From Terriglobia bacterium (GTDB taxonomy: Bacteria; Acidobacteriota; Terriglobia; Acidiferrales; UBA7541): a DNA stretch of 58,562 nt. The DNA lies in the NCBI GenBank assembly GCA_020073485.1, contig JAIQFB010000031.1, positions 1-58,562 on the forward strand, given 5' to 3'. Position numbers and translations under genes: made by a program. The notes under the pieces were generated by a model. That model had not been told where the DNA came from. It was given only the letters and a program-made list of their open reading frames with translations, and did no database searches. This document shows, one piece after another, positions 51,056 through 58,562 of the stretch; the stretch's first letter is position 1, and the number at the start of each line of letters is the position of its first letter.

Positions 51056-51115
51056 GGCACAGAGACGCAGAGAAAACAAGGACGAGTTCCTTGTCTTCCT
51101 CTGAGCCTCTGTGCC
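51056..51115 (+). terminator. Long imperfect hairpin after the fasciclin gene
   Basis: Arms 51056-51082 and 51088-51115 (GGCACAGAG... / ...CTCTGTGCC, inner ACAAGGA / TCCTTGT) form a stem of about 27 pairs with some mismatches and a 5-nt loop, 23 bp after the stop codon. There is no strong U-tract, so it may instead be a dispersed repeat that stabilises the mRNA end. Confidence 0.6.
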
Positions 51116-51225
51116 TTCATGGCATTTGTTTTTCTTCCAGGCCGGGCTCTGCTTGACAGTGCTACGCGGAAGGGCGTATAGCTGGGGGGCCTTCGATACG
51201 CCACACCTCGGAAGGAGACCACCCC

Positions 51226-51867
51226 ATGAGCCCCAAGAAAGAAGACGTTCGCACTCGTATCAACCAGCTCGAAGAAGGATCGCAACGCGCCAAGCCCGTT
51301 CTTCACCAGCACGGCAAGGAAATTCAACCATACGGTAAGATCGCCAAGTTGCCAATCGCGCTCGACGAGACCGCCTGCGAGACCAGCGTCAACAATCTCA
51401 ACCAGGTCCTCGCCGATACCATGACCCTTCGCGACATGTACAAAAAACATCATTGGCAGGTGGCTGGCGTCACCTTCTATCAGTTGCATTTGCTTTTCGA
51501 CAAACACCACGGCGAACAGGACGAACTGGTGGATACCATCGCCGAACGCATTCAACTCCTGGGCGGCGTCAGCATCGCCATGGCCGCCGACGTGGCCGAA
51601 ACCACCATCATTCCTCGTCCTCCCCGTGGCAGGGAAGAAGTCCCCGTCCAGATTTCACGCCTGCTCGAAGCCCATGAATTTATTTTGAAGGAAGCGCGCG
51701 CCATGGCCCGCCAGGCCACCGAAGTCGGCGACGACGGCACCAACGACCTTCTGGTCAGCGACGTCATCCGCTCCAACGAATTGCAAGTCTGGTTCCTGGC
51801 CGAACACCTGGTGGCCGTCCCCCTGCTGCATCCCGAGCAGGCCAAGGCCGCCTTGTCGGGCCGCTAG
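51226..51867 (+). CDS. dps: Dps-like ferritin (DNA-binding protein from starved cells)
   Basis: A 213-residue Dps-family protein. The inter-subunit ferroxidase residues match the family in type and spacing: H76 (in KKHHWQV), H88, D103 and E107 (in VDTIAERIQLLGG). The first 45 residues, rich in Lys, Arg and Gln, extend beyond the usual core and could bind DNA. The C-terminal half (RLLEAHEFILKEARAMARQA, SNELQVWFLAEHL) gives the remaining helices. The ATG at 51226 follows GGAAGGAGA. It should store iron and protect DNA from oxidative stress, useful in a cell with many hemes. Confidence 0.93.
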   Translation: MSPKKEDVRTRINQLEEGSQRAKPVLHQHGKEIQPYGKIAKLPIALDETACETSVNNLNQVLADTMTLRDMYKKHHWQVAGVTFYQLHLLFDKHHGEQDELVDTIAERIQLLGGVSIAMAADVAETTIIPRPPRGREEVPVQISRLLEAHEFILKEARAMARQATEVGDDGTNDLLVSDVIRSNELQVWFLAEHLVAVPLLHPEQAKAALSGR

Positions 51868-51970
51868 GAGTAGGAGCTTGCGGCGCAGACGAATCTGACC
51901 TGCGTGATTATCCGGTGATTATCCGGTGATTGTTCCGCGATCGTTCGAGGATCTGATTTTGCGCCGTCGA

Positions 51971-52056
51971 AAGTCCCGTAGGGACGAAACAACGTAGCCC
52001 ACCGCGGAAGCGGTGGCAGATTTCGCGGGATCCACATAAGTCCCGTAGGGACGACA
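51971..52056. repeat. Two copies of AAGTCCCGTAGGGACGA
   Basis: Palindromic AAGTCCCGTAGGGACGA occurs at 51971 and again at 52038, flanking a segment with its own CCACCGC-GGAAGCGGTGG hairpin. The arrangement is a small inverted-repeat array of non-coding type. Confidence 0.75.
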
Positions 52057-52103
52057 CAAGGTTCCCCCGTGCCGCCGCTCCAATTGTGCGTGAAATTCCC
52101 CGA

Positions 52104-52335
52104 ATCCCTGTAGAGCACGGCTTCACAGTTTGCGGACAACTCCCTATTCCCGTCATTCCGAGCGAAGCGAGGAATCCCTCTTCGATCGGAAACCGGGGAA
52201 AGAGGGATTCCTCGGCGAAAGACGCATCTCGGAAGGACGGCGGTTTTGAGTTTTTCCGCAAACTGTTCAGCCATGCCGAAAACCGCCCAACATCAATCCG
52301 GCTTCAGCCGCTGGCACCTCGAACGTCGAACTCGA
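52104..52335. repeat. Palindromic intergenic repeat interrupted by an insertion
   Basis: The left part GTAGAGCACGGCTTCA (ending 52125) and the right part TTCAGCCATGCCG (from 52266), with GGCTTCAGCCGCTGGC downstream, together match the intact repeat at 50130-50228. They are separated by the 140-bp element at 52126-52265. Confidence 0.8.
52126..52265. mobile_element. MITE-like element, 140 bp, with terminal inverted repeats and TTCA duplication
   Basis: The ends are perfect 10-bp inverted repeats: CAGTTTGCGG (52126-52135) and CCGCAAACTG (52256-52265), with further near-complementary bases inward. TTCA flanks both sides (52122-52125 and 52266-52269), as a 4-bp target-site duplication would. Removing the element and one TTCA restores a continuous palindromic repeat. 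Inside is the GTCATTCCGAG...GAGGAATCCCTC palindromic sequence. It has no coding capacity, so it would need a transposase from elsewhere. Confidence 0.72.
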
Positions 52336-52338
52336 CAA

Positions 52339-53235
52339 TCAACTTTGGTTCGACGCCGTCGACTTCCCGCGAATCATTTCGACTAGTTCCCGCGTGACCA
52401 GCGCGCCAAATCCATGCTCCTGCGCCGCGCGCATAATTGGCCCCGCGATGGCGTCCAGCTCCGGTGGATTCCCGGCCGCGACGTCCTTTTGCATGGAACT
52501 GCGCGTGTCGGGCGGAACTTTGTCAAATATCGCAATGATTTCGTTGGCGTCGAACGGTGTCCCGGCCGCCGTGCTTGCCGCGCAAGCCTCGCGTGCGGCT
52601 CCGTCCAAACGCGGCCTCCACTCGGCAGCGCGGCAGACTTCGCCAACGGTCAACCCCGAGGCCGTGGTCGTCAGCGCCAGGGGCGCCAGCACCACCAGCT
52701 TGCTCCACAACAGTTTCTTTTCATCCGCATCAAACTGGCACTTGATCCCAAACTTCCGCAATTGCTCCAGCGTCGAACCCAGCCTGCTTTCCCCGATCGC
52801 GGACACATTAAGCCGCACGGCCATCGATCCCACCAGAAATTTTCCTGGCGCGACGCGCTCCGTTTCCACGCGGATGGCGGCCGGAACCACCCGGTCCTGC
52901 CCGAACCTCGCGCGCAGCAGCGCCACGTGGTCGATGCCATTGAGCAGCGGCACCACCGCCCCGAGTTCCTCCGGCTTTACCGCCACGCTGCGCAACGACG
53001 CCTCCAGTTGCGTGGCCTTCACCGCGATCCACAGCACGTCGTACGGCTTTGTAATAGCCTCGGCCGCCTCCACCGGCGCAGTAAACGTGCCTTGCGAATT
53101 TTGCAGTGACACTTCGCGGGGATAGTCCTTCAACGTTCCCGGTCGAACCACCATCGTCACCGCTTCTCCTGCCGTGGCAAGCGCTATCCCAATCAGCCCG
53201 CCCACTCCGCCTGCCCCCAATATTGCGTGCCGCAT
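52339..53235 (-). CDS. 2-dehydropantoate 2-reductase (ketopantoate reductase) family protein
   Basis: A 298-residue PanE/ApbA-like dehydrogenase. The N-terminal Rossmann motif is ILGAGGVGGLIGIALATAG. LWIAVKATQLE and PLLNGIDHVALL follow, where the family has K and N catalytic residues. The C-terminal helical domain contains KKLLWSKLVVLAPLALTTT, and RSSMQKDVAAGNPPELDAIA is the family end motif (SSMxQD-E). The ATG at 53235 is preceded by AGGAGG. It reduces ketopantoate to pantoate with NADPH if it is true PanE. No other pantothenate gene is near, and many paralogues act on other 2-keto acids. Confidence 0.9.
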   Translation of the reverse strand: MRHAILGAGGVGGLIGIALATAGEAVTMVVRPGTLKDYPREVSLQNSQGTFTAPVEAAEAITKPYDVLWIAVKATQLEASLRSVAVKPEELGAVVPLLNGIDHVALLRARFGQDRVVPAAIRVETERVAPGKFLVGSMAVRLNVSAIGESRLGSTLEQLRKFGIKCQFDADEKKLLWSKLVVLAPLALTTTASGLTVGEVCRAAEWRPRLDGAAREACAASTAAGTPFDANEIIAIFDKVPPDTRSSMQKDVAAGNPPELDAIAGPIMRAAQEHGFGALVTRELVEMIRGKSTASNQS

Positions 53236-53346
53236 TCCTGCCTCCTGATCTCCTCATTCCATTATCTTCCTACCGCCGGACAATGAGGCGCCACCGGCCA
53301 ACATTTCACTTAATTTATCCGTTCCGCACCGATGATCCTCATGGAA

Positions 53347-53643
53347 TCAAAGCCGTATCGGCTCGCCATAATGCTCCACCGTCGGAAACGGATCATAAAA
53401 ATGGTGCAGCAGTTCCCGCCATTTCGCGTACCGGTCCGATTTCCGAAACCCGACGGTATGATCCTCCAGCGCCGCCCACGACACCGACAATAAATAGCGA
53501 TTCGGAGTTTCCACGCACCGGCGAAGGTTCATGCCTCCAAATCCCGGCGAAGCCTCAATCAGCGGCCGCGCTTTCCGCATGGCCTCCTCGAAGGCCGCTT
53601 CCTGCCCCGGCCGCACATTCAGTGTCGCGACTTCCAGGATCAT
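53347..53643 (-). CDS. Antibiotic biosynthesis monooxygenase (ABM) domain protein
   Basis: A 98-residue dimeric alpha+beta barrel protein. It opens MILEVATLNVRPGQEAAFEE, has ASPGFGGMNLRRCVETPNRY and LLSVSWAALEDHTVGFRKSD, and closes HHFYDPFPTVEHYGEPIRL, a pattern typical of small ABM-family proteins. The family name is historic; members include quinol monooxygenases and heme-degrading proteins, and the substrate here is unknown. The ATG at 53643 is the only start. Same strand as the reductase above, 111 bp upstream of it. Confidence 0.88.
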   Translation of the reverse strand: MILEVATLNVRPGQEAAFEEAMRKARPLIEASPGFGGMNLRRCVETPNRYLLSVSWAALEDHTVGFRKSDRYAKWRELLHHFYDPFPTVEHYGEPIRL

Positions 53644-53835
53644 CGGCGCATTTTCTCAATCAATCCCTCACCCGTCCACGCATTACTCGAACCCTTCCAC
53701 CTCTGTGCCGGGCGCCATACGGACTTTCCTCCAGTTTTCACCCCGCCTTCATGCTCCTGCAACCCATGCAGATTACGAAACTCCCTCGCAGTTCGCATGA
53801 CCCTGTGAACCCTGCTCCGGTGCTATGATTTTGCC

Positions 53836-55566
53836 ATGGTGACTGAAAAAAGCGCTTCGAGGATCGCCTACTTTTCCATGGAAATTGCCCTGGATCAGGC
53901 TATTCCTTCCTATGGTGGAGGCTTGGGAATTCTGGCTGGGGACATGCTTCGTTCCGCGGCGGACCTGGAACTGCCCATCGTCGCGATCACCCTGGCGCAC
54001 CGCAAGGGCTACTTCCGCCAGCACCTGGACGCGGAAGGGAATCAAACCGAAGAGTCGGACCCTTGGGATCCGGAAACCGTGCTACAGGCGGCCCCGAGCA
54101 CTTTCACGGTTCAGATCGAGAATCGCGAGGTCCACGTTCGCGCCTGGCGCTACAGCGTGCATGGTCTGTCCGGCTTCATTGTCCCCGTCTACCTGCTGGA
54201 TACCGACTTGCCCGAGAACTCGGAGTATGACCGCACCCTCACCGACACACTTTACGGCGGCGACCAGCGCTATCGCATCTGCCAGGAAGTTTTGCTGGGA
54301 ATGGGCGGCGTGAATCTGCTGCGCAGCCTGGGCATAAAAGGAATCAATAGCTACCACATGAACGAGGGCCACGCCGCGTTTCTCACCCTCGCCCTGCTGG
54401 AGGAAACTCTGAAGCTCCGCAAATATACCGTTCCGGTCGAGGCCGACGTCGAAGTCGTCCGCCGCCGCTGCGTGTTTACCACCCATACCCCGGTCGAAGC
54501 CGGCCATGACCGCTTCCCCTGGGACATGGTTCGCCAGATTCTCGGCGAGGACAGAACCAACCTGCTGCAGCAATCAGGCTTTGCGAACGCGAACGCCCTC
54601 AACATGACCGACCTGGCCATTCATTTTTCCCGCTACGTCAACGGCGTGGCCATGCGCCACGGCGAAGTTTCCCAGAACATGTTTCCGCAATTTCCGATTC
54701 ACGCCATCACCAACGGCGTGCACGCGGCCACCTGGGCCTCACCGCCGTTTCACGACCTGTTCGACCGCCAGATTCCCGAATGGCGCCGCGACAACGCTTA
54801 CATGCGCTACGCCGTCGGCATTTCGCTCGACGAAATTCGCAAAGCGCATTGCCTGGCAAAAGCCGCGCTCATCAAGGAAGTGCAGAAGCGCAGCGGAGTT
54901 CTGCTCGATGAATCCGTTCTGACCATCGGCTTCGCCCGCCGCGCCGCCACCTATAAGCGCGCCGACTTGCTGTTCAAGGACATCGAACGCCTGAAAGCCA
55001 TCGCCGCTTCGGCTGGCCCCATCCAGATCATCTACGCCGGAAAAGCCCACCCGCATGACGGCGGCGGCAAGGCCCTGATCCAGCGCGTCATCCAGGCCGC
55101 CGCGGGCCTCAAGGACTCCATCAAGATTGTGTATCTCGAAAATTACAACATGGCCCTGGCGAAGTTCATCACCTCGGGCGTCGATCTCTGGCTCAACACT
55201 CCGCAGCGCCCGCAGGAAGCCTCCGGCACCAGCGGCATGAAAGCCGCGCTCAACGGAATCCCCAGCCTCAGCGTGCTGGACGGCTGGTGGGTCGAAGGCT
55301 GCGTCGAGGGCGTCACCGGTTGGGCCATCGGCTACGACAGCAAAGTGGACGGAGACGATTCCGCCGCTGAAAGCGCTTCGCTCTACGACAAGCTCGAGCG
55401 CCAGATCATTCCCATGTACTACCGCGCTCCCGAAGCCTACTCCGAAATTATGCGCTCCTGCATCTCCCTCAACGCCAGCTTCTTCAACACCCACCGCATG
55501 CTCAGCCAGTACAAAGCCAACGCCTATTCCCCCCGCGCCCTGATCAAAATGGCGCAGGAAGTGTGA
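53836..55566 (+). CDS. glgP: Alpha-glucan (glycogen/maltodextrin) phosphorylase, short form
   Basis: A 576-residue GT35 phosphorylase that releases glucose-1-phosphate from alpha-glucans. It begins directly at the catalytic core ([40 protein letters not shown]). It also has [19 protein letters not shown] and [13 protein letters not shown], then [15 protein letters not shown] and [13 protein letters not shown]. The PLP lysine is K469 in [14 protein letters not shown]. It lacks the DUF3417-type N-terminal extension of longer bacterial versions but matches the free-standing core, so it should be functional. A 28-bp copy of its last codons lies just after the stop. Confidence 0.94.
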   Translation: MVTEKSASRIAYFSMEIALDQAIPSYGGGLGILAGDMLRSAADLELPIVAITLAHRKGYFRQHLDAEGNQTEESDPWDPETVLQAAPSTFTVQIENREVHVRAWRYSVHGLSGFIVPVYLLDTDLPENSEYDRTLTDTLYGGDQRYRICQEVLLGMGGVNLLRSLGIKGINSYHMNEGHAAFLTLALLEETLKLRKYTVPVEADVEVVRRRCVFTTHTPVEAGHDRFPWDMVRQILGEDRTNLLQQSGFANANALNMTDLAIHFSRYVNGVAMRHGEVSQNMFPQFPIHAITNGVHAATWASPPFHDLFDRQIPEWRRDNAYMRYAVGISLDEIRKAHCLAKAALIKEVQKRSGVLLDESVLTIGFARRAATYKRADLLFKDIERLKAIAASAGPIQIIYAGKAHPHDGGGKALIQRVIQAAAGLKDSIKIVYLENYNMALAKFITSGVDLWLNTPQRPQEASGTSGMKAALNGIPSLSVLDGWWVEGCVEGVTGWAIGYDSKVDGDDSAAESASLYDKLERQIIPMYYRAPEAYSEIMRSCISLNASFFNTHRMLSQYKANAYSPRALIKMAQEV

Positions 55567-55614
55567 AGCGTATATTTCCGCATGGCCTTGATCAAAATGG
55601 CCCAGGAAGTGTGA
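55539..55614 (+). repeat. Direct duplication of the glgP 3' end
   Basis: The last 28 bp of the gene (55539-55566, TGATCAAAATGGCGCAGGAA and the rest) recur at 55587-55614 with two mismatches, 48 bp apart. The second copy still spells LIKMAQEV-stop. It looks like a remnant of a small tandem duplication at the gene end. Confidence 0.85.
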
Positions 55615-55787
55615 CCATCCAGCGCCGCTTGGCTGGCGATTTGCACTGCAAGTTTGAGTTTTGCCTCTAGCTAGATTTCAAGGCCGCCTGATTTCCAAAC
55701 AATGCGGAAACGATCGCGGGAAAACCGTTCCGTGCGCATCTCACGTAATGTTTCGGTCCCAGCCGCCATCTCATCGAGCATCCGATT

Positions 55788-55837
55788 TCAAATCTCAAAT
55801 CTCAAATCTCAAATCTCTAATTCTAAATTTTAAATTT
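55788..55837. repeat. Short AT-rich tandem repeat, AAATCTCAAATCTC type
   Basis: Four or five copies of a 10-bp TCAAATCTCAA-like unit, drifting into TCTAATTCTAAATTTTAAATT. A similar short block occurs near 23880-23896. It is low-complexity and unlike the surrounding GC-rich DNA. Confidence 0.8.
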
Positions 55838-56436
55838 CATATCCTCTCCCCCGCCAGCCACCCTTTCCCCTTTGCATAAAGCGCATCCGCCTCCGGACCC
55901 TTTAGTCCCGGCATGTCCGTCTTCACCTTGAACCCCAGGCCGGACTGCAGATACGCCAGGTGCCGGTACCCCTCCGGAAACTGCGCCAATATTTTCGGAT
56001 CCAGCCTCACCGTGGTCGACGGATCCACCGGATCCATCCGATCCTTCTCGTAAAACAGCCGCCGCAGCACAATCGCCCACCGCCCATCCCGCTTCTCAAA
56101 AAAATCGTAAAACCGCCCCGTACACAGCACGTCCACCAGGACGTCATGCACCACCGCGCGCTGCGAAATCGTCATCTTAGTTTGCGCAATCGCGCGCGCC
56201 CCGGCAATTTCCACCGACGTCCCCCCCAGCAAATGCAAAATGCTCACCCCGCGCTTCCACCCATCCTGATTGACGCGGATAAACTCCTCAAACGTCCCCT
56301 GAAACCACGTCGCCATCATCACGCCTTCTTCATGCCACACTGTCCGAAAGCGTTCCCAATCCCCGGAGTCCCTCCAAACCGCCCAGTTCTCCACCACTTC
56401 CTTGATCGCCAGCGTATCCATCATCCGTTCGTCCAT
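55837..56436 (-). CDS. SnoaL/NTF2-like domain protein
   Basis: A 199-residue protein with an NTF2-like cone fold. It starts MDERMMDTLAIKEVVENWAV, then WRDSGDWERFRTVWHEEGVM (the usual Trp/Asp segment of the pocket), TWFQGTFEEFIRVNQDGW, ILHLLGGTSVEIAGARAIAQ and GRFYDFFEKRDGRWAIVLR. The family includes polyketide cyclases, dehydratases and dehalogenating enzymes. The last 60 residues (LDPKILAQFPEGYRHLAYLQ) resemble lignin- or aromatic-degradation members, but the substrate is open. The ATG at 56436 has GGAGAAAT upstream. Same strand and likely downstream of the dienelactone hydrolase. Confidence 0.85.
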   Translation of the reverse strand: MDERMMDTLAIKEVVENWAVWRDSGDWERFRTVWHEEGVMMATWFQGTFEEFIRVNQDGWKRGVSILHLLGGTSVEIAGARAIAQTKMTISQRAVVHDVLVDVLCTGRFYDFFEKRDGRWAIVLRRLFYEKDRMDPVDPSTTVRLDPKILAQFPEGYRHLAYLQSGLGFKVKTDMPGLKGPEADALYAKGKGWLAGERI

Positions 56437-56482
56437 AATTTCTCCGTCCAGGTGCCTGATGAAAATAAACGCAACGAGGAAT

Positions 56483-56610
56483 CCACAGATGAACACAGAA
56501 CAACACTGATAAGGAAATGTCGAGAAGAGGAACAATATCCTAAATCATTTTCTTCATCCTCGCTTCATCCGGTCTTCATTTCTCCTGACTTCATCTGTGT
56601 TCATCTGTGG
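56483..56610. repeat. 16-bp perfect inverted repeat
   Basis: CCACAGATGAACACAG (56483-56498) and CTGTGTTCATCTGTGG (56595-56610) are exact complements with a 96-bp spacer, between two minus-strand genes. Possibly another dispersed repeat or an intercistronic hairpin. Confidence 0.75.
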
Positions 56611-56633
56611 CTTCAGTTTTTTCTTCTCACCAA

Positions 56634-57347
56634 TCACTTCACATAGCTCGCCAGGAACCGCAGCGACAAATCCCACGACTGCTTCGCGGCCGCTTCCCGG
56701 TAGCTGGTATGGACATCCCGGAAGAACGCGTGATCGGCGTCGGAAAATTCCACATTCACATAGGTCTTCTTCGCCGCCTTCATCGCATCGGTAATCGAAC
56801 GGACCTGTTCCGCCGGGATGTGCGCGTCCTGCACGCCCCAGAAAAACAGCATGGGCCCGTTCAGCTGCGGCACGCGCGGCAGCAGCCCCGGCGCGATCCC
56901 TCCCCCGTAATACGAAATCGCCGCCTTCAGCGGCAGCGCCGAATTGGCCAGGAACGAAGTCCGCCCGCCCATGCAATATCCCACGCTGGCCGTGGCGTTC
57001 GGCAATACGCGCGGATTCTTCTGCAGCCAGTCGAACGCCGCCCGCGCGTCCGCGATCAGCCCGTCCGGAGTCAGCGCCTGCAGGTGCGGCATCACCGACG
57101 GGAAATCCGTGTACGACCCGTCAAACCCCGGCGCCGTCCGGTGAAACAATTCCGGGGCGATGGCCACATACCCTTGCCGCGCGAATCGCTCGGTCACATC
57201 CCGAATGTGCGCGTTCACGCCAAACGCTTCCTGAAACACAAGCAGTCCCGGCAGCTTGCCGCCTTCGTCCGGCATCGCCGCGTAGGCGTCCATGGACGTG
57301 CCGTCTCCCACGTGCAGCGTCAACTTCTCGGTGCGCAATGTGCTCAT
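56634..57347 (-). CDS. Dienelactone hydrolase family protein
   Basis: A 237-residue alpha/beta-hydrolase. The nucleophile elbow is GYCMGG (Cys nucleophile, about residue 113), the acid Asp lies in LFFWGVQDAHIPAEQV, and the His in EFSDADHAFF. These are the DLH triad and match the family length. The ATG at 57347 is preceded by GAGGAG. It may hydrolyse dienelactones from aromatic breakdown or other esters; the SnoaL-like neighbour is the only context. Confidence 0.92.
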   Translation of the reverse strand: MSTLRTEKLTLHVGDGTSMDAYAAMPDEGGKLPGLLVFQEAFGVNAHIRDVTERFARQGYVAIAPELFHRTAPGFDGSYTDFPSVMPHLQALTPDGLIADARAAFDWLQKNPRVLPNATASVGYCMGGRTSFLANSALPLKAAISYYGGGIAPGLLPRVPQLNGPMLFFWGVQDAHIPAEQVRSITDAMKAAKKTYVNVEFSDADHAFFRDVHTSYREAAAKQSWDLSLRFLASYVK

Positions 57348-57594
57348 GGTTTCTCCTCGGTTGATTTTGGGTATGAGAGCCGACACATCATAGCCACTGC
57401 CGGCCAAAATTTCGAGCGCTGATGCACAAATACAAGCACTTCCATCGCCTCGTACAGTCGCCCTTCGCTTGTCCCATACCTGTCCCGCCGTACCATTGAC
57501 CCTGCCGCGGCGCCCCCCTAGCATGATGGCAGGCGGGGAGTGCCTTCTTCGGTTATTCCACAAGAAGGTTTCTTCGTCCACTGAGGGTTTTGCA

Positions 57595-57975
57595 ATGGTG
57601 GAATTTCGGGCCAGACGAGGCCCGGTCATTCCGGGGAGAATCAAGGCCACGGTTGCCGATACGGCTCCGCGCGATGGCCGTGAAAAGCGCCGGGGTGTGC
57701 GTTTGAATTCGCGCGTTCCGGTGGCCGTGGAATGGGAATCGGCCGGCGAGCCGCACCGCGGCGAAGCGCAGACGCGCGTTGTCGGGCCCTACGGATGTCT
57801 TGTTGTTCTCCCGCAGGATTTGCGGGTCAAGCAGCAGATCCAACTGACGAATTTAGTGAGCCAACAATCTAATCCGGCCGTGATCGTCTGGCGCGGCAAT
57901 GAGCGCGCCGAAGGCTGGGAACTGGGGATCGAATTGATTAATCCACAAATGGGATTCTGGGGAGTGGAACTGTGA
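57595..57975 (+). CDS. PilZ-like domain protein
   Basis: A 126-residue protein. Residues about 25-45 (REKRRGVRLNSRVPVAVEWE) carry the RxxxR arm of PilZ c-di-GMP-binding domains. The later NxSxxG motif is weak or missing (VVGPYGCLVVLP), so c-di-GMP binding is uncertain. The ATG at 57595 has GAGGG 7 nt upstream. Its stop overlaps the start of a second PilZ gene, so the two are translated together. Confidence 0.75.
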   Translation: MVEFRARRGPVIPGRIKATVADTAPRDGREKRRGVRLNSRVPVAVEWESAGEPHRGEAQTRVVGPYGCLVVLPQDLRVKQQIQLTNLVSQQSNPAVIVWRGNERAEGWELGIELINPQMGFWGVEL

Positions 57976-58352
57976 CGCCACCAAAAGAACTTTCGGCGGA
58001 CCGCGCAACAGCCCTGATGGCCGGAGAAGAACGCCGCCGCAGCCAGCGCGTCATCATCCGCGTCCCGGTCGCCCTGGAAGCGACAATCATGGGCCAGAAA
58101 GTCAAGGCCGACGCCTTCACCGTCGCCGTCAATATTCACGGCGCTATGGTTTTGTGCCCGCGCCCATTCGACGCGGAAGCCAAGCTCGAAATGCGCAACG
58201 AACGCACCGGTGAACGCATCGGCGTCCGCGTCACGCGCGCCGCGCGCGAATCCGCCGAGGGCTACCTGATTCCCTTGGAATTCGTCGCTCCATCGCCCAA
58301 GTTCTGGCAAATTTCCTTTCCGCCCGAGAACTGGAAATCCTCAGGTCTCTGA
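57972..58352 (+). CDS. PilZ-domain protein
   Basis: A 126-residue protein from a GTG start that overlaps the previous stop (GTGA). It has RRRSQRVIIRVPVALEAT (RxxxR) and VNIHGAMVL, close to the D/NxSxxG motif, then a beta-barrel pattern ending in GYLIPLEFVAPSPKFWQISF. It should sense c-di-GMP or act as a PilZ-like adaptor for surface or exopolysaccharide control. Its pairing with a degenerate PilZ suggests a heterodimer. Confidence 0.8.
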   Translation: MTPPKELSADRATALMAGEERRRSQRVIIRVPVALEATIMGQKVKADAFTVAVNIHGAMVLCPRPFDAEAKLEMRNERTGERIGVRVTRAARESAEGYLIPLEFVAPSPKFWQISFPPENWKSSGL

Positions 58353-58562
58353 CGGTCCACCGGGATTCGCCCAGCAACGCCCCAGCCCGCAAGGCCGAGC
58401 CACATCCATTTGCGTTAACTAAAACGGTACGTTGCATGCCACAGGCATGGAAATGCGCCAGCTTGCCGCATACCCTAGGTACCGCGTGGGGTGCAGCCTC
58501 TTAAAGTTCCACTTTCCGAGAAAACCCGGAACTAATCCCTGCATCCAACGGAACTGATATGG

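Larger units (their letters stand above)
51868..52338. other. Repeat-rich intergenic region
   Basis: This 471-bp stretch between convergent genes has no protein-like frame. It is made almost wholly of small repeats: an 11-bp tandem TTATCCGGTGA near 51907-51930, paired GTCCCGTAGGGAC palindromes, and a palindromic repeat split by a MITE-like insertion (entries below). Confidence 0.7.

Overview
The window is high-GC, densely coded chromosomal DNA from a Gram-negative, outer-membrane-bearing bacterium. The mix of genes suggests Acidobacteriota: several cytochrome c/streptogramin-lyase-like propeller fusions, a choice-of-anchor/Ig-repeat secreted protein, an XrtA-type exopolysaccharide locus, UPF0182, and many small palindromic repeats between genes. 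That assignment is inference from gene content; there is no rRNA or other phylogenetic marker here, and no tRNA or CRISPR was seen.

Region 1 (1-14922, all minus strand) is an exopolysaccharide locus. Upstream come an ExeA-like ATPase, a Wzz/GumC chain-length protein and a tyrosine-autokinase-like ATPase. An initiating polyprenyl-phosphate sugar transferase follows, then a GT2 glycosyltransferase, an O-antigen ligase/polymerase, a deacetylase-like protein, four GT4 glycosyltransferases (the last cut by the window edge) and WecB. Many of these genes overlap by 4 bp, so they are probably translationally coupled. The set resembles XrtA/PEP-CTERM polysaccharide loci, but no exosortase or PEP-CTERM substrate is visible.

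Region 2 (14923-30413) is mixed. It holds a ferredoxin-NADP reductase, a secreted repeat protein with a heme-like motif, a cytochrome c/propeller fusion, an agmatinase-family enzyme with a tail-to-tail creatininase-family enzyme, a methyltransferase, a Tat-exported metallo-beta-lactamase-fold protein, a membrane-anchored ferredoxin/flavin reductase, and a large UPF0182 membrane protein.

Region 3 (30489-40469, minus strand) is the most striking part. A 23-heme c-type cytochrome is followed by an overlapping four-gene unit. The unit encodes a giant cytochrome with 43 heme-attachment-like motifs (36 CX2CH, 6 CX4CH, 1 CX3CH), an outer-membrane beta-barrel, a secreted protein and a membrane protein with two HX13H pairs typical of bis-heme b proteins. 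A small lipoprotein lies just downstream. Together they look like a route for electrons from the quinone pool across the periplasm and outer membrane, that is, a porin-cytochrome type conduit or cytochrome filament. This is an inference to test.

Region 4 (40868-58352) holds a cobalamin adenosyltransferase, a Tat-exported molybdenum aldehyde/isoquinoline oxidoreductase pair (IorAB-like), two more cytochrome/propeller fusions meeting at a strong bidirectional terminator, several small secreted proteins (PEBP, lectin-like, fasciclin), a Dps ferritin, a ketopantoate-reductase-like protein, a short alpha-glucan phosphorylase, a SnoaL-like protein, a dienelactone hydrolase and two overlapping PilZ genes. 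Intergenic spaces carry several families of short palindromic repeats. In one (52104-52335) a 140-bp MITE-like element with terminal inverted repeats and a 4-bp target duplication appears to have inserted into another repeat.
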